Numbered from the stretch's first letter, positions 26,251-35,397 are shown. The stretch: DNA of 64,000 nt from Acutalibacter sp. 1XD8-36 (GCF_009917525.1 NZ_QZDU01000001.1:574522-638521); one strand, 5' to 3'. The notes: generated from the letters alone by a model not told the origin. Made by a program: numbers and translations.

Positions 26251-26337
26251 ATTGAACTTGCCCTATTTCACGTTCAATATTCAAGTATTTTCTTGTTTCT
26301 TGAATCAATTTAGCTAATTTTCTGCCTCACATTCAAT
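26251..26337. promoter_or_regulatory. Cluster of TTCAA/TTGAA inverted repeats, candidate regulator sites
   Basis: ATTGAAC (26251) is inverted as GTTCAAT (26272). ATTCAAG (26279) is inverted as CTTGAAT (26299). A further ATTCAAT lies at 26331. The spacing of about 20 bases within each pair is two helical turns. The cluster lies between the two divergent promoters and is a natural binding region for the adjacent AraC-type protein. Confidence 0.5.
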
Positions 26338-26346
26338 AGATGCAAA

Positions 26347-26376
26347 TTGCTTTTCACCCACCTTAATGGTTATAAT
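26347..26376 (+). promoter_or_regulatory. Promoter of the AraC-type regulator
   Basis: TTGCTT, 18 bases, then a perfect TATAAT (26371-26376). The start would be near 26383, leaving an 88-base leader before 26471. Confidence 0.6.
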
Positions 26377-26470
26377 ATACGAAACATAGTATTGTTTATT
26401 TGGATTTGCGCCATAATTTTCACTTAGCTTCTTTTTAAACGCGCCGTCCCGGGAAGGAGATGACTACATT

Positions 26471-28729
26471 ATGAAAGAGCCTCGGGAGAAACGCCCTGTC
26501 TTCTTCAGTATACTGCTTTCCTATCTTATTACAATGGCCCTGCCTATGGTCCTGCTAAGCTTCCTGTTCTTCTGGTTCCTCTATCAAACCTACGATAAGG
26601 AGCTGATACGCAACGAAGCGGACGCCTTGACCTGGAGCCAGACTCTTATGGACGACGTAGTCAGAGAAATGCAGAGCAATGCCAGCATACTTTTAAATTC
26701 CAATGAATTTCAGCCGGGTTATTTAATGGAAGCCTATGGCAATTTCTACGATGTGACCCGCAGGCTGTCTAATATTACCTATACCAACACATTTGTGGAC
26801 GGCTACTATTATTTGAACGGCGAGGTCAAAATGCTTTATAGCAGGGAGACCATGTTTGATTATAACCGTTTTTGTAAATACGGCCTTCTCTATAAGGGAA
26901 TGACCGCGGAAAACCTCGAAGACAAGCTGCTGCAAAACAGGGCTACCTACTGGCTGCCCGCCGAGCATAACAATAGCGAGGGATTTATCACATACTTAGC
27001 CACAAACAAAACCAGCAGGCTTCCCCCCAGCGCCGCCATACTCTTCCAGATAAAGGAGTCCACCCTAAAGGAGATACTAAACCAGGACAGCCGCTCTCAG
27101 CAACGCAATATACTGATGATATACGAGGGAAAGCTGCTCTACAGCAGCTCAGATGACTTTTCCCAGGAGCTGCTTGCCGCAGTCCAGGGGGAGCTGGCCT
27201 ACGGCGAAGGGAAGCTCCGGGTACAGCTTAACGGCGAGGAGCACCTTGTATTCTATACCGGCTCCGACTCCACCGCCGGCCTTCAGTATGTGTCCATAGT
27301 ATCTTTTAGCAGCCTAATGCAGACGGTATCCTTTTACCAGGCCATTTTTATCGCGGTAATCCTGGTAGTCTCCCTGGCATGCAGCTTTGCAGTTCTCAGG
27401 TTTATGAATATAATCTATACTCCTATGCAGCAGTTCAGCGTTATGATAAACAAGATGTCCGGGGCAACCTCACTTAAATCTGACAGGGAGCAGCTGTCAA
27501 TGGCCCGCAAAACACTGACCGAGCTCCAGGAGAGCCGTCAGAAAAGCCTGCGCCGCGACCTGCTCATTGAGCTTTTGAGCGGCTGCTTCACTGAACAAAA
27601 GGCATTTGAGCAGGAGGCGCAAAAGCTGGAGCTGGATTTGTACGGTGAATTTTACAATGTCATCCTCCTCCAGCTAAAGTCCGACGGTATGCACACCGCC
27701 CCGCCAAACCTCTGTGAAAATATCGGGGCCTTTTGGACAGGCAGCCTCCCCGCCAACCTTAGCGGCCAGTTCCTATCCCTGCCAGAGACAGCCTCCATAG
27801 CCCTGCTGGTGGCCGGTACTACCGAGAATCTTGAAGCGCTCTATCTCCGGCTGGACGGCCTGCGGCTGGCTACAGAGAGCAACTGGGACGACATAAAGCT
27901 GGTGGTAGGCGTCGGGATGGAGACCTCCTGCACCCAGGTTCCGATGGCCTATTTCCAGGCTGAGAAGGCCTGTGATTACCGGCTGTTCCAGCAAAACGGC
28001 GGGCTCGTCTTCTTCCGGGACATCAGCGGTGACAATAAGTGGAAGGGCATATACCCCAGCCGTGAAATTGACAACCTATATCATGCCATCTCGCAGATAG
28101 ACCAGGGGCGGGTTTTCCTGTCGCTGCAGTCCCTGCTCTCGGAGATACTGAGCACCGACAGCCTGCTCTATTGCAGCTATATCCTTAGGGACGTACTGAC
28201 CACGTCGGTCCGTGCGCTGCATGAGCTTGACTGTGACGCCGGCAGTGTCGCTCAGCTGTCCCAGGAGTTTACTTACGCCCTAAACAATGAGGATTCCCTG
28301 CGGCAGTATATCTCTGACCTGGGCCACGCTATTACCGACAGCTTTTCCGACCATAAAAAATCTGCGGACTGCGGAGCCCCCTCGCTGGAATGTAAAAGCG
28401 ATTCACTGCAGAATATCCTGGACTATATCGCCACCCACTTCTGTGAGGAGACCTTTTCTGTCAAGACCGTTGCTGATAATTTCAATATGTCCGTCTCCAA
28501 CCTCAGCCATTATTTTAAGAAAAACACTGGGCAAAACCTTTCGGAGTATATTGCCTCCCTGCGGTTTGAGCAGGCTAAGCAGTTACTGCGGAATACCGAC
28601 CTGCTGCTTCAGGACATCAGCGTCCAATGCGGTTATCTGCATTTATCCACCTTCATGCGGCAGTTCAAGCAGCGGGAGGGCTGTACTCCTGCCAGCTACC
28701 GGGCTAGTTTCAGGCCAAAAAGCCAGTAG
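26471..28729 (+). CDS. Membrane-bound AraC family transcriptional regulator
   Basis: A 752-residue one-component sensor-regulator. The first helix (about 12-36, LITMALPMVLLSFLFFWFL) and the second (about 290-312, AVILVVSLACSFAVL) flank a roughly 250-residue extracellular sensing domain. A cytoplasmic linker follows, and the C-terminal 100 residues are an AraC double helix-turn-helix (FSVKTVADNFNMSVSNLSHYF and DISVQCGYLHLSTFMRQF). Such proteins sense an extracellular glycan or its importer and activate the neighbouring operon. It is divergent from the importer and glycosidase operon and is followed after 41 bases by tartronate semialdehyde reductase. Confidence 0.9.
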   Translation: MKEPREKRPVFFSILLSYLITMALPMVLLSFLFFWFLYQTYDKELIRNEADALTWSQTLMDDVVREMQSNASILLNSNEFQPGYLMEAYGNFYDVTRRLSNITYTNTFVDGYYYLNGEVKMLYSRETMFDYNRFCKYGLLYKGMTAENLEDKLLQNRATYWLPAEHNNSEGFITYLATNKTSRLPPSAAILFQIKESTLKEILNQDSRSQQRNILMIYEGKLLYSSSDDFSQELLAAVQGELAYGEGKLRVQLNGEEHLVFYTGSDSTAGLQYVSIVSFSSLMQTVSFYQAIFIAVILVVSLACSFAVLRFMNIIYTPMQQFSVMINKMSGATSLKSDREQLSMARKTLTELQESRQKSLRRDLLIELLSGCFTEQKAFEQEAQKLELDLYGEFYNVILLQLKSDGMHTAPPNLCENIGAFWTGSLPANLSGQFLSLPETASIALLVAGTTENLEALYLRLDGLRLATESNWDDIKLVVGVGMETSCTQVPMAYFQAEKACDYRLFQQNGGLVFFRDISGDNKWKGIYPSREIDNLYHAISQIDQGRVFLSLQSLLSEILSTDSLLYCSYILRDVLTTSVRALHELDCDAGSVAQLSQEFTYALNNEDSLRQYISDLGHAITDSFSDHKKSADCGAPSLECKSDSLQNILDYIATHFCEETFSVKTVADNFNMSVSNLSHYFKKNTGQNLSEYIASLRFEQAKQLLRNTDLLLQDISVQCGYLHLSTFMRQFKQREGCTPASYRASFRPKSQ

Positions 28730-28770
28730 TGCCTGGCACCAAATATAATTACAAAGAAAGGAAAATAGCA

Positions 28771-29655
28771 ATGAAAGTAGGAATGATAGGACTGGGAATC
28801 ATGGGCCGTCCAATGGCAAAGAATCTTTTGAAGGCAGGCTATAACCTTACAGTCAACGACTGTAATCCCGCCGCTGTGGAGGAACTGGTCTCTGCCGGGG
28901 CAAAAGGAGCCTCCAGAACCGAAATAGGCAAAACCTGTGAGCTTGTGCTCACCATGCTTCCAAACGGCCCCCAGGTCAAGGAGGTAATGCTGGGCCAGGA
29001 CGGGACCGCGGCCCATATGAAGCCCGGCTCCGCCTTCATTGATATGAGCTCCATCAACCCTGTCACCTCCAAAGAGATAGCGGCGGCGCTTGAGAAGATG
29101 GGGATTGATATGCTGGACGCCCCTGTCTCCGGCGGCGAGCCCAAGGCTGTTGACGGCACCCTGAGCTTCATGGTAGGCGGCAGGCAGGAGGTGTTTGATA
29201 AGTTCAGGCCTGTGTTGGAGGCAATGGGCTCCTCTGTAGTGCGCTGCGGTGAGGTAGGAGCGGGCAACACCACAAAGCTTGCCAATCAGATAATCGTGGC
29301 CTGTAATATCCAGGCCCTGTCAGAGGCCTTCACCCTGGCCCAAATGGCCGGGGTCGAGCCCAGCCTGGTCTTTGAGGCCATTCGGGGCGGGCTTGCCGGT
29401 TCTGTAGTTATGGACGCCAAGGCTCCTATGATGATGGCAGGCAACGATACTCCCGGCTTTAAAATTGATTTGCATATCAAAGACCTGGGCAACGCTCTTG
29501 ACTGTGCCCACACTGTCGGAGCCCCGGCTCCCATGACTGCCCATGTTCAGGAGATACTTCAGTGGGTGCATAGTCATGACGACGGGCAAAAGGACCATAG
29601 CGCCATAGCCCAGTATTATGAGCATTTAGCGGGCATTCGCCTGGGCAGGGAATAG
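28771..29655 (+). CDS. garR: 2-hydroxy-3-oxopropionate (tartronate semialdehyde) reductase
   Basis: A 294-residue beta-hydroxyacid dehydrogenase, NAD(P)H-dependent, reducing tartronate semialdehyde to D-glycerate. The start at 28771 has AAAGGAAAA upstream and gives the standard opening MKVGMIGLGIMG. Key blocks are DAPVSGGEPKAVDGTLSFM for substrate binding and GNTTKLANQ with the catalytic lysine, then DLHIKDLGNALD. The length is normal. Close relatives act on 3-hydroxyisobutyrate or gamma-hydroxybutyrate, but the next gene, glycerate kinase, supports the tartronate semialdehyde role. Confidence 0.85.
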   Translation: MKVGMIGLGIMGRPMAKNLLKAGYNLTVNDCNPAAVEELVSAGAKGASRTEIGKTCELVLTMLPNGPQVKEVMLGQDGTAAHMKPGSAFIDMSSINPVTSKEIAAALEKMGIDMLDAPVSGGEPKAVDGTLSFMVGGRQEVFDKFRPVLEAMGSSVVRCGEVGAGNTTKLANQIIVACNIQALSEAFTLAQMAGVEPSLVFEAIRGGLAGSVVMDAKAPMMMAGNDTPGFKIDLHIKDLGNALDCAHTVGAPAPMTAHVQEILQWVHSHDDGQKDHSAIAQYYEHLAGIRLGRE

Positions 29656-29674
29656 CCCGCTCCCGCCCCGCAAT

Positions 29675-29702
29675 TTGACAACAGAACACAACATATGATA
29701 AG
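29675..29702 (+). promoter_or_regulatory. Possible promoter ahead of glycerate kinase
   Basis: A perfect TTGACA (29675-29680), 16 bases, then GATAAG (29697-29702). The weak -10 box makes this uncertain; the kinase may be mainly co-transcribed with the reductase gene upstream. Confidence 0.35.
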
Positions 29703-29766
29703 ATAAAAATAAGGTCGGCAGTGCCGCGGGCCATGCCGGTCTTCACTTTTAGCGGAGGTGTGCAGA

Positions 29767-31011
29767 ATGGACAAAAACCTGCGGCAGGACGCCGAGAGAA
29801 TAATTTCAGACAGCATAAAAGCCGTCCTTCCCGATGAAGCAGTGCTGCGGGCGCTGAAGGATTTTTCGCCCGGTAAGGGCCGGGTGCTGCTGGCAGCCGC
29901 GGGGAAGGCGGCATGGCAGATGGCAAGGGCCGCGGTGGAGGCGCTGGGCCATGTAGACGGCGGCGTGGCAGTGACAAAATACGGACATATTATGGGGGAA
30001 ATACCCAATGTGAGCTGCTGGGAAGCCGGGCACCCTGTCCCTGACGGCAACAGCTTTGCCGCCACTGACAGGGTCCTAAGCATGGTCCGGGGGCTTTCCA
30101 AAGAGGATAATGTGCTGTTCTTGCTCTCCGGCGGCGGGAGCGCCCTGTTTGAGAAGCCGCTGATACCCGGGGACGAGCTTCAGGATATCACCCGGCAGCT
30201 GCTGGCCTGCGGCGCGGATATCACAGAGATTAACACCATCCGCAAGCGGCTTTCGGCGGTAAAGGGCGGACGGTTTGCCCAGGCCTGTTCACCGGCCCGG
30301 GTGTTCAGTATCGTGCTCAGCGATATTATCGGCGACCCTCTGGACATGATTGCCAGCGGCCCAGCCTGCCCGGACTCCTCCACCTGCGCCCAGGCCATGG
30401 CTATTGTTGAGAAATATTCCCTGTCCCTATCCCCCGCCGCTTTAAGCCTGCTGGGTAAGGAGACCCCCAAGGCCCTCAATAATGTCACCACACGAATCAC
30501 CGGCAGTGTAAGGGAGCTCTGTGCCGCTGCCGCCGATTCCTGCCGCAGTCTGGGCTACCAGCCGGTGCTTCTGACCGACCGGCTGGACTGCGAGGCCCGG
30601 GAGGCCGGGCGCTTCCTGGCGGCAGTCCTCTGCAGTCATGCCGGCGACAGCCGCAGCCTGGCCTTTATCGCCGGCGGTGAGACTGTTGTGCACCTGACCG
30701 GCAGCGGGCTCGGCGGGCGAAACCAGGAGCTGGCCCTTGCTGCCGCTTTGGGGATATCCGGGATTGACGGCGCTGCCGTGTTCTCTGTTGGCAGCGACGG
30801 CACCGACGGCCCTACAGATGCAGCCGGGGGATATGTGGACGGCGATACCCTGGGGGAGCTGACTACAAAGGGGCTGGACCTGTCCGCTATACTTAAAGAC
30901 AACGACGCTTATAATGGGCTCAAGGCTGTTGGCGGGCTGATAATCACCGGACCCACCGGCACCAATGTAAACGATGTGTCCGTAGCCCTGCTGCGCAGAG
31001 CCGTGGAATAG
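29767..31011 (+). CDS. Glycerate 2-kinase (MOFRL/DUF4147 family)
   Basis: A protein of about 414 residues that phosphorylates D-glycerate to 2-phosphoglycerate for glycolysis. The start at 29767 has GGAGG eight bases upstream; a GTG three codons earlier overlaps that site. Diagnostic blocks are LSGGGSALFE (about 120), RKRLSAVKGGRFA, LSDIIGDPLDMIASGP, and the C-terminal GGRNQELALAAALG and SDGTDGPTDAAGG of the MOFRL domain. Full length. It closes the route hydroxypyruvate or tartronate semialdehyde to glycerate to glycolysis encoded around the divergent promoter. Confidence 0.9.
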   Translation: MDKNLRQDAERIISDSIKAVLPDEAVLRALKDFSPGKGRVLLAAAGKAAWQMARAAVEALGHVDGGVAVTKYGHIMGEIPNVSCWEAGHPVPDGNSFAATDRVLSMVRGLSKEDNVLFLLSGGGSALFEKPLIPGDELQDITRQLLACGADITEINTIRKRLSAVKGGRFAQACSPARVFSIVLSDIIGDPLDMIASGPACPDSSTCAQAMAIVEKYSLSLSPAALSLLGKETPKALNNVTTRITGSVRELCAAAADSCRSLGYQPVLLTDRLDCEAREAGRFLAAVLCSHAGDSRSLAFIAGGETVVHLTGSGLGGRNQELALAAALGISGIDGAAVFSVGSDGTDGPTDAAGGYVDGDTLGELTTKGLDLSAILKDNDAYNGLKAVGGLIITGPTGTNVNDVSVALLRRAVE

Positions 31012-31035
31012 ACAAACTAGAGGGGTAACAAAATT

Positions 31036-31083
31036 ATGAAGATAATTGCTTACCGTTCCGGGAGGCGAATATGCAAAAATTAA
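31036..31083 (+). CDS. Possible 15-codon leader peptide overlapping the methyltransferase start
   Basis: ATG at 31036 with AGGGG ten bases upstream, fifteen codons, stop at 31083, overlapping the first 13 bases of the methyltransferase gene. It reads MKIIAYRSGRRICKN. Its end position would place terminating ribosomes on the next start codon. It may equally be chance. Confidence 0.3.
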   Translation: MKIIAYRSGRRICKN

Positions 31084-31859
31084 GCCATATTGATAATGGG
31101 AAACAATTTGACTGGGGGCTTGCCTCAGAGGACTATGCCAAATATCGCGATATTTATCCCGCTGAGTTCTATCAAAAACTTATCGGCCTTGGTCTATGCG
31201 TTAGAGGCCAATCTGTTTTGGATTTAGGGACAGGGACGGGGGTTTTGCCGCGAAACATGTATCAGTTCGGCGCAAAATTTGTTGGAGCTGATATATCGGA
31301 AAATCAAATTAAGCAGGCAATAAAGCTTTCAAAATCTTCGGGGCTGGATATAGATTATGTGGTCGCCTCGGCAGAAACTTTTGATTTCCCGGACAAAACC
31401 TTCGATGTTGTAACCGCTTGCCAGTGCTTTATGTATTTCGACAAGTCCATAGCTTTGCCCAAAATACATAGAGTCTTAAAAGAGAATGGCCATTTTGTCA
31501 TATTGTTCATGGCGTGGCTGCCTTTTGAAGATGAAATTGCAAAAACAAGCGAAGACATGGTTTTAAAATATAATCCGGCTTGGACAGGCGGAGGGCTCAG
31601 GCGTTACGAACTTGAAGCGCCAGAGTGGCTTGGGAATATGTTTGAGGTTGCCAACACCATCACTTATGATATAAAAGTACCATTCACCCGCGAAACATGG
31701 CACGGACGTATAAAGGCCTGCCGCGGTATCGGCGCTTCGTCGCTAAGCTCTGGGGAAATTGCCGCCTGGGAAAGTGAGCACAAAAGCTATATGGAAAGTC
31801 TGCCCGAAACATTTGATATACTGCACTATGCCACGGTAATGGATTTGCGGGCAAAATAG
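31071..31859 (+). CDS. Class I SAM-dependent methyltransferase
   Basis: A 262-residue methyltransferase. The SAM-binding motif I is VLDLGTGTGVLPR (about 46-58), the acidic motif II is VGADIS, and FDVVTACQCFMYFD is motif IV of the UbiE/Methyltransf_11 type. The C-terminal third is a helical substrate lid. GGGAGG precedes the start. Its codon use and base composition look more AT-rich than the flanking genes, so it may have been acquired separately. The substrate is unknown. Confidence 0.85.
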   Translation: MQKLSHIDNGKQFDWGLASEDYAKYRDIYPAEFYQKLIGLGLCVRGQSVLDLGTGTGVLPRNMYQFGAKFVGADISENQIKQAIKLSKSSGLDIDYVVASAETFDFPDKTFDVVTACQCFMYFDKSIALPKIHRVLKENGHFVILFMAWLPFEDEIAKTSEDMVLKYNPAWTGGGLRRYELEAPEWLGNMFEVANTITYDIKVPFTRETWHGRIKACRGIGASSLSSGEIAAWESEHKSYMESLPETFDILHYATVMDLRAK

Positions 31860-31931
31860 CCTCACGCCTTTTTGTACACTGTCCAAAAGTGCCATAGTAA
31901 GTTATATGCCCATGTAGAGTAAAAGTATAGT

Positions 31932-31969
31932 AAAATCGGGGTGCAGTTTGCCGACTGCACCCCGATTTT
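31932..31969. terminator. Bidirectional terminator
   Basis: AAAATCGGGGTGCAG (31932-31946) pairs perfectly with 31955-31969 around an eight-base loop, with T or A runs on both sides. It separates the methyltransferase from the convergent histidine kinase operon. Confidence 0.88.
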
Positions 31970-32014
31970 TCATGCCTTGTTATGAAGCCAACTCTATGGG
32001 TAAACTTTGTTTTT

Positions 32015-32920
32015 TCAATCAGCCGGACCTCCCTGCTCAGCCGCCATGCCACCGGAAAAGCCCAGCTCAATCAGCAGCTCTCCGTTCTCTATCCGAGCGG
32101 AAGCTTTTCCGTCCATTTGCTCCATCAGCTCCCGGACAATAGTCAGCCCCAGCCCAGCTCCGCCGTTGTTTCGGGCTGGGTTTCTCTGATACAGCCGGTC
32201 AAAAATACGGCTCGGGTCTGGCACTGGCCCCTCCTCTATGAGGTTGGCAAAGCAGACGCCACTTTCTGTGACGGATATGGAGAGGTCCCCGCTCCCATGC
32301 CGGATTGCGTTGGCAATCAAATTCCTGTAAATCCTCCCGAGCGCCTCTTTGTCCGCGTAAAAGGAGATGTCCTCGCGGTCAAACCGCAGCCTCGGCTCAA
32401 TTCCAGCCGTCTCCAGCTGGAGATAAAACTCAGCCAGCACGTCGTACATCGGCGGGAGCACCGCTGTCATTTTGCATTTCAGGGGCAGGGAGCCGCTTTG
32501 CAGGCGAGTGTAGAGGAACAGTTCATCCAACAGTCCGTCCAGCTCACCTAAACGCCTTCCAATGATTTTCAGGTACTCCTCCCCTTTCTCCGGCTCCTCC
32601 TCCAGCAGCTGCAAATACCCCATTGCCCCTGCCAGGGGCGTGCGGATATCGTGGGAGATACAGGCCATTGTGTGCCTGAGCTCCCTCTCCCTGCTGAGGG
32701 TCTCCTGCCGGAGCTGCCTGCCTTTTTCCAGCCGCCTGTTCACCGCCCTGCACAGCCTCCTGGCAGGCTTGCCGCCGGCTTCTACCGTCAGGGCCAGGTT
32801 GCTCTCCGCCGGGGTCTCCTCCAATATCCGGGACATTTCCTGCATTTGCCTTCGGTATGCGTGCAGCCTGAAAAGCGCCAGTGCCAGCGCAAAAACAGCA
32901 AGGATTAAAACCGCCAGCAT
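32015..32920 (-). CDS. Sensor histidine kinase of the ABC-linked two-component system
   Basis: A 301-residue kinase with one N-terminal membrane helix (about 2-20) and almost no extracellular part, so it probably senses within the membrane or through the adjacent ABC transporter. The phosphorylated histidine is in SHDIRTPL (about residue 98). The ATPase domain has an N box NLIANAIRHG and a G box GGAGLGL. The start has GGGAGGG upstream. Last gene of a four-gene operon with a response regulator, ABC ATPase and permease. Confidence 0.9.
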   Translation of the reverse strand: MLAVLILAVFALALALFRLHAYRRQMQEMSRILEETPAESNLALTVEAGGKPARRLCRAVNRRLEKGRQLRQETLSRERELRHTMACISHDIRTPLAGAMGYLQLLEEEPEKGEEYLKIIGRRLGELDGLLDELFLYTRLQSGSLPLKCKMTAVLPPMYDVLAEFYLQLETAGIEPRLRFDREDISFYADKEALGRIYRNLIANAIRHGSGDLSISVTESGVCFANLIEEGPVPDPSRIFDRLYQRNPARNNGGAGLGLTIVRELMEQMDGKASARIENGELLIELGFSGGMAAEQGGPAD

Positions 32921-32934
32921 GGAGAGCCCTCCCT

Positions 32935-33735
32935 TCAGATATCCCGTTTTTTAGTCAGCAGCAGGCTTACAGCAATGTAAAGCACGCTCCACACAGCCAC
33001 GCCCGCCAGGATAGTCCAAGCCTGCACCATCCCCGGCGCACAGCTGACGCTCACCAAGGAGCTGATGAAATACTTATCTATGCGGGGCAAGCCCAGTGTC
33101 TCGGTAAGCGTTCCGAGTATCAGCGCGGGGAATCCCGCGCCGCAGAATAGCGACATAAATACCCCTAAGGACGCGCTGCGCGTTACCGTCACCATAGTAA
33201 AGGCCATCAGCGAAAACGCCCAGGTGGGCAGCCAAATCCAGAAGGTGTAGCCGGCCATATCTCCTATAGTGCTGGCAATCGGGTGCAGCCCGAAGAACGG
33301 CGGCAGCACCAGGGCGAAAAGCACGGATACCACCGTGACTATGCCGCTGTATACCCCGCCAATGAGCACCTTTGAGGCTATATACTCCCAGCGCCCGGGC
33401 CTTGCAAAACAGATATTTTTAATGTACCCTCCCGCAAAATCTCCACCAGCAAAGAAGGTCATCCCCATGCCCGCCAATATGAGCAGGCAGCCGTTTGCCA
33501 GGCACTCATGGACAAAGGTAAGCTGGCTCATTCCGTCGATATAGGCCCTCATCTGGTAATCCGCGCCATCTACCTCCACACCGCTCTCCTCCATTGCCTT
33601 TAAAACCTCCGGAGATGACATTATAGACAGCATGAAGCACATAAACAGGACCATGGCTACGGCTACTGCCAGCATAATATAAAAGGTACGGCTTTTAAGC
33701 AGCCTGCGGCTGTCCATTCTAAATATGTTAAACAT
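32935..33735 (-). CDS. ABC-2 type transporter permease
   Basis: A 266-residue integral membrane protein with about six helices, such as FYIMLAVAVAMVLFMCFML near the N-terminus and WTILAGVAVWSVLYIAVSLLL at the end. The start at 33735 has GGGAGGGG upstream and overlaps the ATPase gene by eight bases. It is likely the membrane half of an exporter or immunity transporter of the lantibiotic-resistance kind; the substrate is not predictable from sequence. Confidence 0.85.
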   Translation of the reverse strand: MFNIFRMDSRRLLKSRTFYIMLAVAVAMVLFMCFMLSIMSSPEVLKAMEESGVEVDGADYQMRAYIDGMSQLTFVHECLANGCLLILAGMGMTFFAGGDFAGGYIKNICFARPGRWEYIASKVLIGGVYSGIVTVVSVLFALVLPPFFGLHPIASTIGDMAGYTFWIWLPTWAFSLMAFTMVTVTRSASLGVFMSLFCGAGFPALILGTLTETLGLPRIDKYFISSLVSVSCAPGMVQAWTILAGVAVWSVLYIAVSLLLTKKRDI

Positions 33736-34639
33736 GGCTTTCCCCTCCCATTTTCTCCAAAAAATAACCCTCAAGGTCCTGCCGGTGCGTGCCCATTTCC
33801 TCTAGGGCGATACCTGCATTTGCAAGGGACTGGCCCACGGCCTTTGCGTCCACTCCGTCGTATATGCGTAGCTCCCCCTCGGGCCGCATTTCCCAGCGCT
33901 TCAGGCTGAACTCACGCTCCAGGACAGCAGCGGCCTTTTTGGGCTGGTCCGTGCGCAGGTGCAGGTAGTCGGTGCATTTCTGCTCCAGCTCCCGGGCTCC
34001 CAGCTGCTCTATCATCCTGCCCTGCCGTATAATGCCGTACCGTGTGGCTATCTTGCTGAGCTCCCCCAGTATATGGGAGCTCAGCAGGATTGTGAGGCCG
34101 CGCTCCCGGTTAAGTTGCTGAAGCAGCTCCCGCATTTCCCGGATTCCCTCAGGGTCCAGGCCGTTGATGGGCTCATCCAGCAGCAGTAGGTCCGGGCTGC
34201 CCAGCAGCGCAATACCAACGCCCAGCCGCTGCTTCATACCCATGGAATACTGTTTCACCGGCTTTCTCTCACCTGGGGCAAGGCCCACTGTTTTCAGCGT
34301 TTCATCTACCTTCGCCTTGGGGTCGGCCACCCCCAGAAGGTCGGCGTAAAGGCGCAGGTTCTCCCGCCCGCTCAGGTCCTTGTACAGCCCCGGCTGCTCA
34401 ATCAGCATACCTATCCGCCGGTGGGCTACCGTGTCCCTGAGTGGCCTGTCGAAAATGGTTATCTCTCCTTCTGTGGGGCTTGCCAAGCCGCATAACAATT
34501 TAAGCGTGGTGGACTTCCCGGCCCCGTTCTGACCGATAAAGCCGTAGATGTCCCCCTGCTCTACCTTCAGCTCCAGGTGGTCCACGGCCCATTTGTCCTT
34601 ATAGCGCTTGGACAGGCCCATTGTCTTTATGACTGCCAT
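33728..34639 (-). CDS. ABC transporter ATP-binding protein
   Basis: A protein of about 303 residues. Walker A is GQNGAGKST (about 39-47), the signature motif is YSMGMKQRL and Walker B is LLLLDEPINGLDP. The C-terminal extension of about 80 residues is typical of BcrA/NatA-type ATPases linked with small permeases. The start at 34639 has AAGGAGG upstream. It is coupled by overlap to the permease and lies 89 bases after the response regulator. Confidence 0.93.
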   Translation of the reverse strand: MAVIKTMGLSKRYKDKWAVDHLELKVEQGDIYGFIGQNGAGKSTTLKLLCGLASPTEGEITIFDRPLRDTVAHRRIGMLIEQPGLYKDLSGRENLRLYADLLGVADPKAKVDETLKTVGLAPGERKPVKQYSMGMKQRLGVGIALLGSPDLLLLDEPINGLDPEGIREMRELLQQLNRERGLTILLSSHILGELSKIATRYGIIRQGRMIEQLGARELEQKCTDYLHLRTDQPKKAAAVLEREFSLKRWEMRPEGELRIYDGVDAKAVGQSLANAGIALEEMGTHRQDLEGYFLEKMGGESHV

Positions 34640-34728
34640 TCCAATGTCCTCCTTTGTTTGGTTTACAGGCATAGTATAGCAGGCAAGTGTCCAAACTTCG
34701 CAAAGAAAGGGTAAAGAAAGTATAAAGT

Positions 34729-35397
34729 TCAGCTTAGCTTAAAGCCGATTCCCCATATGGTCTGGATATAGCCGTCCGTGCCGCTGGGGCGGAGCTTTGC
34801 GCGGATATTGCTGATGTGCACATTAATAGTCTTGTCTTCAATAGCGCATTCTTCCTGCCAGACCGCTTCATAAATATGCTGCTTTGTGAAAACCTTCTTG
34901 GGGTGGCGTACCATCAGCTCCACAATCTTAAATTCATGGGCCGTCAGCTCCACAGGCTCCCCGGCTGCCATAAGGACCATCCCGCCAATATTTAGCCGCC
35001 ACTCCCTAAAGCACAGCTCCTCTTCCTCAGGGACCGCGCTGGCGTGGCGCAGCTGGACCTGTATCCTTGCCCAAAGCTCCTCAAGCTGATAGGGCTTTGT
35101 CATGTAGTCGTCCGCGCCAAGCCCCAGCAGCTCCACCTTATCAGACAGCTCCGAGCGGGCCGACAGCACTATCACTGGCACCCGGCTCTCCCTGCGCACC
35201 TCGTAAATAAGCTCGCTGCCGGAAATCCCGGGCAGCATCAGGTCCACCAGCAGCAGGTCCCAGCCGGAGCTTTTCCAGAGCATACGGCCCTCGGTGCCGG
35301 AAAATGCCTGGGCACACTGGCACCCGTGCCGCCGCAGGTATTGGGCGGTTGAGTTGTTGATGTCGGTGTCATCTTCGATAATTAGGATATTGGGCAT
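34729..35397 (-). CDS. OmpR-family response regulator
   Basis: A 222-residue regulator: receiver domain with acidic pair IIEDD near residues 8-10, phosphorylated D52 in LLLVDLMLPG, conserved Lys in MTKPY, and a C-terminal winged helix (LTAHEFKIVELMVRHPKKVF, VHISNIRAKL). It is first in the operon with ABC transporter and kinase, so it probably controls that transporter in response to a membrane-active peptide. Confidence 0.93.
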   Translation of the reverse strand: MPNILIIEDDTDINNSTAQYLRRHGCQCAQAFSGTEGRMLWKSSGWDLLLVDLMLPGISGSELIYEVRRESRVPVIVLSARSELSDKVELLGLGADDYMTKPYQLEELWARIQVQLRHASAVPEEEELCFREWRLNIGGMVLMAAGEPVELTAHEFKIVELMVRHPKKVFTKQHIYEAVWQEECAIEDKTINVHISNIRAKLRPSGTDGYIQTIWGIGFKLS

